Part shown: positions 58,916 to 64,000 of the stretch, one piece after another
Layout of the letters: every line of letters begins with the position of its first letter
Numbering within the stretch: position 1 is the stretch's first letter
NCBI GenBank assembly: GCA_905250075.1
Contig: CAJNOP010000030.1
Span: 127,788 to 191,787 of the forward strand
DNA length: 64,000 bases
Direction of reading: 5' to 3'
DNA from: Rotaria sp. Silwood1
Taxonomy: Eukaryota; Rotifera; Eurotatoria; Philodinida; Philodinidae
Notes under the pieces: generated by a model
The model's input: only the letters and a program-made list of their open reading frames with translations
The model's database searches: none
Told to the model about the DNA's origin: nothing
Program-made: the position numbers and the translations under genes

Positions 58916-59329
58916 TTATACAAGATAATATTGTCCAGCAAGCTTTTCTTTCAATTGTTTGATTAATATTTGTTGATATTGTGCATACTGTTGTCGAATA
59001 GTATCTTCATAAACTTGTCGATCATCATCAAGTAATGAATAAAGTATTGCTAATTGTTCATTATTGAATAAAGGTAAACATTGAAGAAATGAATTTAAAT
59101 CTACATTAAGTAAAGAAATATCATCATATTGACAATTTTCCTGTGAACAAACGAGACACGGTATTGAACGAGGTATATTAACAAGAATTTGCTTTGTAGA
59201 TTTTCGTTCACCATATAACCAATATGAGAAGTAATGATCGATTGTTTTTGGAACTACAGATTGTTTAATTCCCATCATAATACCGGTAGTTATATGAGAA
59301 CGTACAAGACGATAATCAGCTGCTTGCAT
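58916..59329 (-). CDS. Unknown 137-residue protein
   Basis: A single uninterrupted frame from ATG (59329) to TAA, with balanced composition unlike the chance frames around it. It has a central short cysteine pair (PCLVCSQENC) that could bind metal but is not a recognised finger, then a Leu-rich helical part (SFLQCLPLFNNEQLAILYSL). A Gln/Lys-rich amphipathic C-terminal helix (YAQYQQILIKQLKEKLAGQY) follows. No signal peptide or membrane span. No family recognised. It could be a complete small gene or the last exon of a larger one: an acceptor-like sequence is not obvious before the ATG, which favours the former. Confidence 0.6.
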   Translation of the reverse strand: MQAADYRLVRSHITTGIMMGIKQSVVPKTIDHYFSYWLYGERKSTKQILVNIPRSIPCLVCSQENCQYDDISLLNVDLNSFLQCLPLFNNEQLAILYSLLDDDRQVYEDTIRQQYAQYQQILIKQLKEKLAGQYYLV

Positions 59330-62304
59330 CTCTACTTATGTTAAATCAATAAGTTGTAATGTCTTTTATATATATAATGATGTCTTTAATCGATTTAATC
59401 ATTTAACATTAATATGTGATGAACGTCAAAGAAACAACAGATTATTTCTCATCATACATTCAATGAAAATGAATGAAAAAAAGGAAACAAGGACAACATG
59501 CTGTTGAGAGATTCTTTGGTTATTGTTTTGTTTTGTTTTGTTTAAATCAATAAGAATATTAACTTATTGTATAACTAATTAGTGTAACAGTTGCTATAGT
59601 TTCTAAATGAAATTTTATCTTTTTTAATACGATTTAGAAAGTATATCAAATTAATATAGGAGAAAACTATCATCATGATCATTGCTAACGAATTTTTCGT
59701 TGATATTACAATGTAAAGGAGTTTTTACAGTTATTAAATTTTACTACATTGACATTTCGAAATTACTTTTTGGTTTTTATGCAGAGTTTTGATTCGATAT
59801 CAAATCTCGTTTTTTATGATATATAGATATGATGAATACTTAAGAAAAAACCGCAGTAAAAGTATGTTAATATGACTAAGATTATAAGAATAAGCAAGAC
59901 TAGAATAACAATGTTCTTATTCATTGCAAGAAAATATGTTTCGAAAAAAACTCGTTCCATTGGATCAAGTTATAGTTCTAAATCGGGGATATTTATTAAT
60001 AGAAGTTGTAAATATCGTTGTTTTTATTCAGTACTGTGACATATGTCAATAATTTGAGAAGTTTGTAAGAAAGTTGATCTTATCACTGAGATCATCATAC
60101 TGATCTCCTATATCGTCAAAATATGTGACATATTTATAATTATTACTAAACATTCACAATACCAAAACATATTTTTTGTGATTGATTGTTGTTTTTTCGA
60201 GTTTTTCTTGTATTTATCTATGTCTTGATCCTGATTCTTAGCAAAAGAACGCAAAAAATAGGCAAGACAGAAAAAGAAAAGGTCTCGAGATAGACTATTA
60301 ATAGTATTGTGGTTCGTTATTTGGTAAGAGAGAACGCTACTGGTTTTTGTTTTATGCTGTTATCAGTTGGCACGAACACAACAACGACGTATGTGTCAGC
60401 ATTTCCTCATTTTTCATTCTCATTTTTTTTTGCTTTCTATTCGAAAGAAGAACATCAACGTTTTATAATTTAAATTGAGTATAAAAGGAGAAAATAAAAA
60501 GTAAGTTTATCTTATGATGATCATATATTTCTTTTATAATCGTATTAGAGTATAGTTTCATATGAGTGTTAATTAATTTGTTTAAATCAATTATCAATTT
60601 TGTTCTTCTTTTTTTCTTTCGTTCTTTCATTGCGTCATCATTGTTGTAAAAAGAAAAAGACAACCACTAAGGAGACGACCTTCTTGTTATCGATATGTAT
60701 ATTTAACTTTGACAAGTGTCAACAAAATAATGTCCTATGACTGAGTGCACAATATATAGTTACTCCTTTTTCTGATAATTATAATTGTGGAGCAATCGAA
60801 TTATCTATATATGTATTGATGATGCAACAATTACATTTATGTATAAATGTATATATGTATCAATAAAAAAAAAAGAGTGATCGTGTGATCAGTCGGAAAA
60901 ACCTATAAAACATCTGTCGAATGATTTTATTAATAAGGTAAAATATTATTGTCTCGGTTAGATAAGCAATATTTATTGATTAGAATAGACTTAAATATTG
61001 ATTCCAATGATATTTTTTTTGTTCCTATATTTGATTATTACTCATCTGTAAAAAAAAGCATTGTTTATCAATTTGTACAAAAAAAACTAATACATTTCTC
61101 TCATATAAGTTAGTTTTAGTTGACACATTCTTATGAATAGACGATGTTATTTGGTCCTAGAAATGTCAAGAGAAAATTATGGTACTCAAACTAGTTTTTT
61201 TTAATGATATATGCTGGTCTCTTCAAGGAACATTCATCAAACACAAACTTCTTCCTCGTCTTATTATCATCTTTCCGCATCTGTTCTGATAATCGCTTAA
61301 TAAAATTAATATTATTTGTGGCTAAAAATAAGAACATATTCGACATCTGTATAAGAAATCATATTGTTATTCATACCTTGAAAATAGACTTAATAATATA
61401 TATCAATATTGAAATAAAATACTCAAATACTCATTATAAAAAGGAAGATGATATTATCATTGAAATAATTGTGCTATATTTCAACATAGCGGATAGAATA
61501 CTAATCTCAATGAAATCTGTTTAATCGAAGGACAAATACATGTGAGGTTTGGAAATCAGTATTTTATTTTATTTTTTTTTTGGTAATTCAATCTGTGTCA
61601 CATTCATACATAGACACAACAACAAAAGAATCATAGTAATATGAAGAATGTTAAGGTATTTTTTTCAAACATTGAATCAAGTTTAGTTTGAACATTGAAA
61701 GAAGTGACAAACAAATTTGTAGTGATGCATTAATGGTCAATATAACTTAAAAGAAAAAAAGCTTTCATTTATTTTGTTTGACGAAGAAAAATGAATGTAC
61801 GGATTTCCTCTCACATTAAAAAAAAATGTTACAAAAATAAACACACAAAAAAAGTGGAGCTGATCAGTGAGTAATTATTATTTTATTCTAACTCTAAAAA
61901 CTAACGAACAATATAAGCAGGAAGTTTTGCTAATTTTTTTTTTTTGTTTCATAGTTGGAGACAATTTTATGCTGTACAGAAGAGAGTAATTAGCTCAAGC
62001 ATAATGTATAGTTATTCTATAAGGCGTACACCGAACATATTAGTATAGACTTGTTAAATATTTCATAAGAGCTCTTCAAAAGAGTTTTACATCAAAATTG
62101 ATAAGTTTATAAAAGAGTATCAGTAAGTAATATGATGATGACAAAGTAAAACTTTTCGATGCTTAATCATAAAAAGATTTACGTATGTTCTTTTAGATAA
62201 GAAAAACAAAATAGTATTATTTTCACCTTGCAAGGCATTTTCCACTGTATAACTTTCTTGTTCTTAAACATTATAAATAAAGTTTTATATTTTTTTTTTT
62301 TAGA
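59330..62304. other. Long non-coding stretch
   Basis: About 3 kb, very AT-rich. It includes a (TTTTG)n run at about 59525. The 106-residue frame 61204-61524 is Ile/Asn/Lys-rich and probably chance. A T-run and TTTTTTAG end at 62303, right before the ATG of the next gene, which may be a 5'-UTR splice acceptor. Confidence 0.4.
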
Positions 62305-63886
62305 ATGAATAGAATCTTATTGTATTCGAATATATTAATTTTGTTGTCAATATTAATAATCTTTCCATTAGTTAATTCATCAACATCTTGTTCAATATTT
62401 CCTTTACTTAATTGTTCTTGTTTTCAATCAAATATTGATTTAAATCCAACATCAATAATTAAAACTTATTCACATTTATATTGTCAAGGAAATTCTTTAA
62501 CTGAAAAAACTTTTCAATCTCCATTTGGTTATGATTTTAAATATCAAAATCATTTTCGTACTGTTTCAATTGAATTTTTTATTGAAAATCATATAGAAAT
62601 TCAATCAAATCAATTCGATTCTTTATCTATGTTATTTTCTGAAACTGATAATAATGATCAAATTGATATATTTCTTCGATTTAATGGATTTAAACATATT
62701 ACATTTCATAATCATTCATTAACTTCTAGAATATTTCAAAAAAGACCTCAAAATAAACGTTTATGGATACATCTTATTCCAATGAGAAGTAATCTAACAC
62801 AGGTAATAAGTTTGCTTTTGTTTAGATTTAATATATAATTTAATATAGATTGAATTTGATGAAGAAAATTCTACTAATATTGAAGATCCATTTAAATTTT
62901 TTTCAAATTGTTTTTCTGGTTTAACAGTTTCACAATTAATTATTTATATTCATACAATACAAGATCGTTTTTCATCATTAAATTCATTTGAACAAATATT
63001 TAATAATACAAATATTGGTGAACTTCATTTTCATGGATCAATTATTCGTCCAAGTACATCTTTATTAAAAGAAAAATTTAAAGGTCTTATTCGATCTTTA
63101 ACACTTCATCGTCATGTTGATACAATTGATGCAAATACGTTTCCATATTATTCTCATGTTTATTCTTATACGATTCATTCAATTGAAGCTCATTCAATGA
63201 ATCTTAATTCATTTTTAACATCTTATAAAAATTTACGAGGATTAGAAATAATAAAACCACGTTTTGAAGTTTCAATTGATCAATTTATTCCAACATTAGA
63301 TTCATTAACAATAGATGTTGAAGATATAAATGAAAAAACACTTTTTGCAGCTCGTCATATTTATAATTTAAAATTTGGTACACGTCTTCATACAATTGAT
63401 CCTCAAATATTTGTTTTCTTATCACAACGATTACATCATTTAGATTTATCTGATGTTAATTTATCACAAATGAAATCAGATTCTCGTTGTTATCTTATTG
63501 AATATATTTCAAAAAATTATCAACAAAGTTTAAATATAATATTACCTCGAGTTAAAAATTTAACTCAATGTGATTGTACTAGACTTTTTATTAATCATAT
63601 TCAATTAAATAAAAATTTAAAAAAACATTATAATTTTTCATCATGTTCAAAATTATGTTATTTTAATGATTGTCCAACAATTAGTGAATATTTTAAAAAA
63701 TTTTATCCTTTATATACAGATGAAAATCAATTAAATCATATTAATAAAGGAATAATTAATAATAAAAATAATTCAAATAAATATTTATCATCAGTTGATA
63801 TATTTTCGGATTCGATTGATATTCATATGATGAGTTTTCTTATGAATCAAACAAATGATCAAGAACAAAATTCAACATTAAAGTAA
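62305..63886 (+). CDS. Secreted or membrane leucine-rich-repeat protein
   Basis: Exon 1 (62305-62802) and exon 2 (62849-63886) join across a 46-nt GT-AG intron in phase 0, giving 511 residues to the TAA at 63884. A signal peptide (about 1-25, with LILLSILIIFPLVNSSTS) is followed by a cysteine cluster (CSIFPLLNCSCF) like an LRR N-terminal cap. Degenerate LRRs come next (e.g. IRSLTLHRHVDTIDANTF; LHHLDLSDVNLSQM). A C-terminal cap has CDCTRLFINHI and CSKLCYFNDC. The layout is that of cell-surface LRR proteins. No transmembrane helix is present before the stop. However, a donor at 63883 (GTAAAAAC) and an acceptor ending at 63941 would skip the stop and extend the protein past the window, so this 3' end is provisional. 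Confidence 0.8.
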
Positions 63887-63941
63887 AAACATAAATAAGA
63901 ATTTTACGAAACATTTCTTTTAATCTATTTACTTTTATTAG

Positions 63942-64000
63942 ACTATCGACAACAACAATAACAACAACAACAACAACACTAACAGTAACAACTTTGATCG
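63942..64000 (+). other. Possible further exon of the LRR gene, or (CAA)n microsatellite
   Basis: After TTTTATTAG (ending 63941) the phase-matched frame reads LSTTTITTTTTTLTVTTLI to the window edge, a threonine-rich stalk. The DNA is a (CAA)n run, so it may equally be a simple repeat. Confidence 0.4.

Noticed and set aside
61204-61524. 106-residue frame
   Set aside because: Ile/Asn/Lys-rich, no domain, isolated in a gene desert.

Overview
The window looks like nuclear DNA of a small metazoan, most probably a bdelloid rotifer. It is AT-rich, the spliced genes mostly have very short introns (about 45-115 nt), and a large LDLa/EGF-decorated seven-helix receptor is encoded without introns. G/T-rich tracts built from TGTGGG-like units recur; from memory this is the telomeric repeat described for Adineta vaga. 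The genus cannot be fixed from the sequence alone. I saw no LTR retroelement, retrovirus-like or Polinton-like sequence and no CRISPR array. Gene density is low: about 9 credible protein genes and one intact tRNA gene in 64 kb.

Layout. 190-1145: six-exon protein-tyrosine/dual-specificity phosphatase. 1.2-15.5 kb: gene-poor, with an old LINE (about 6.4-7.9 kb), long-armed foldback elements (8.87-9.42 and 10.57-11.21 kb) and a smaller palindrome. 15,520-16,518: intronless GT15 (Kre2/Mnt1-type) glycosyltransferase, a fungal-type family. 20,585-24,103 (minus): 13-exon DBH-like copper monooxygenase (MOXD1 type) with a complete set of copper ligands. 24.7-26.25 kb: telomere-like GT-rich array split by a long-TIR DNA transposon that carries a FLYWCH zinc-finger remnant. 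26,834-27,298 (minus): class I ubiquitin-conjugating enzyme. 33,330-33,653: two-exon secreted peptide with the six-cysteine CS-alpha-beta pattern of invertebrate defensins, not previously obvious because its exons are short. 33.9-37.24 kb: nested foldback element, then a 2.27-kb piggyBac-like element flanked by TTAA. 38.77-43.45 kb: giant receptor gene. 43,852-43,923: tRNA-Gln(CTG). 44,946-45,870: mariner-like element with nearly identical long arms. 50.7-51.7 kb: small serine-rich unknown gene. 54.2-57.9 kb: decayed minus-strand coding sequence, including a calpain pseudogene. 57.94-58.48 kb: another foldback element with telomere-like interior, then a tRNA pseudogene and a small unknown gene (58.9-59.3 kb, minus). 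62.3 kb to the end: secreted or membrane LRR protein that may continue past the window by splicing.

The genes do not form one pathway. The most striking feature is structural. At least six separate places carry telomere-like repeats in the same order, G-rich followed by C-rich on the + strand. Several lie at the centre of long inverted repeats. They may be foldback transposons that carry such sequence, or scars of telomere-capped breaks that were later joined.
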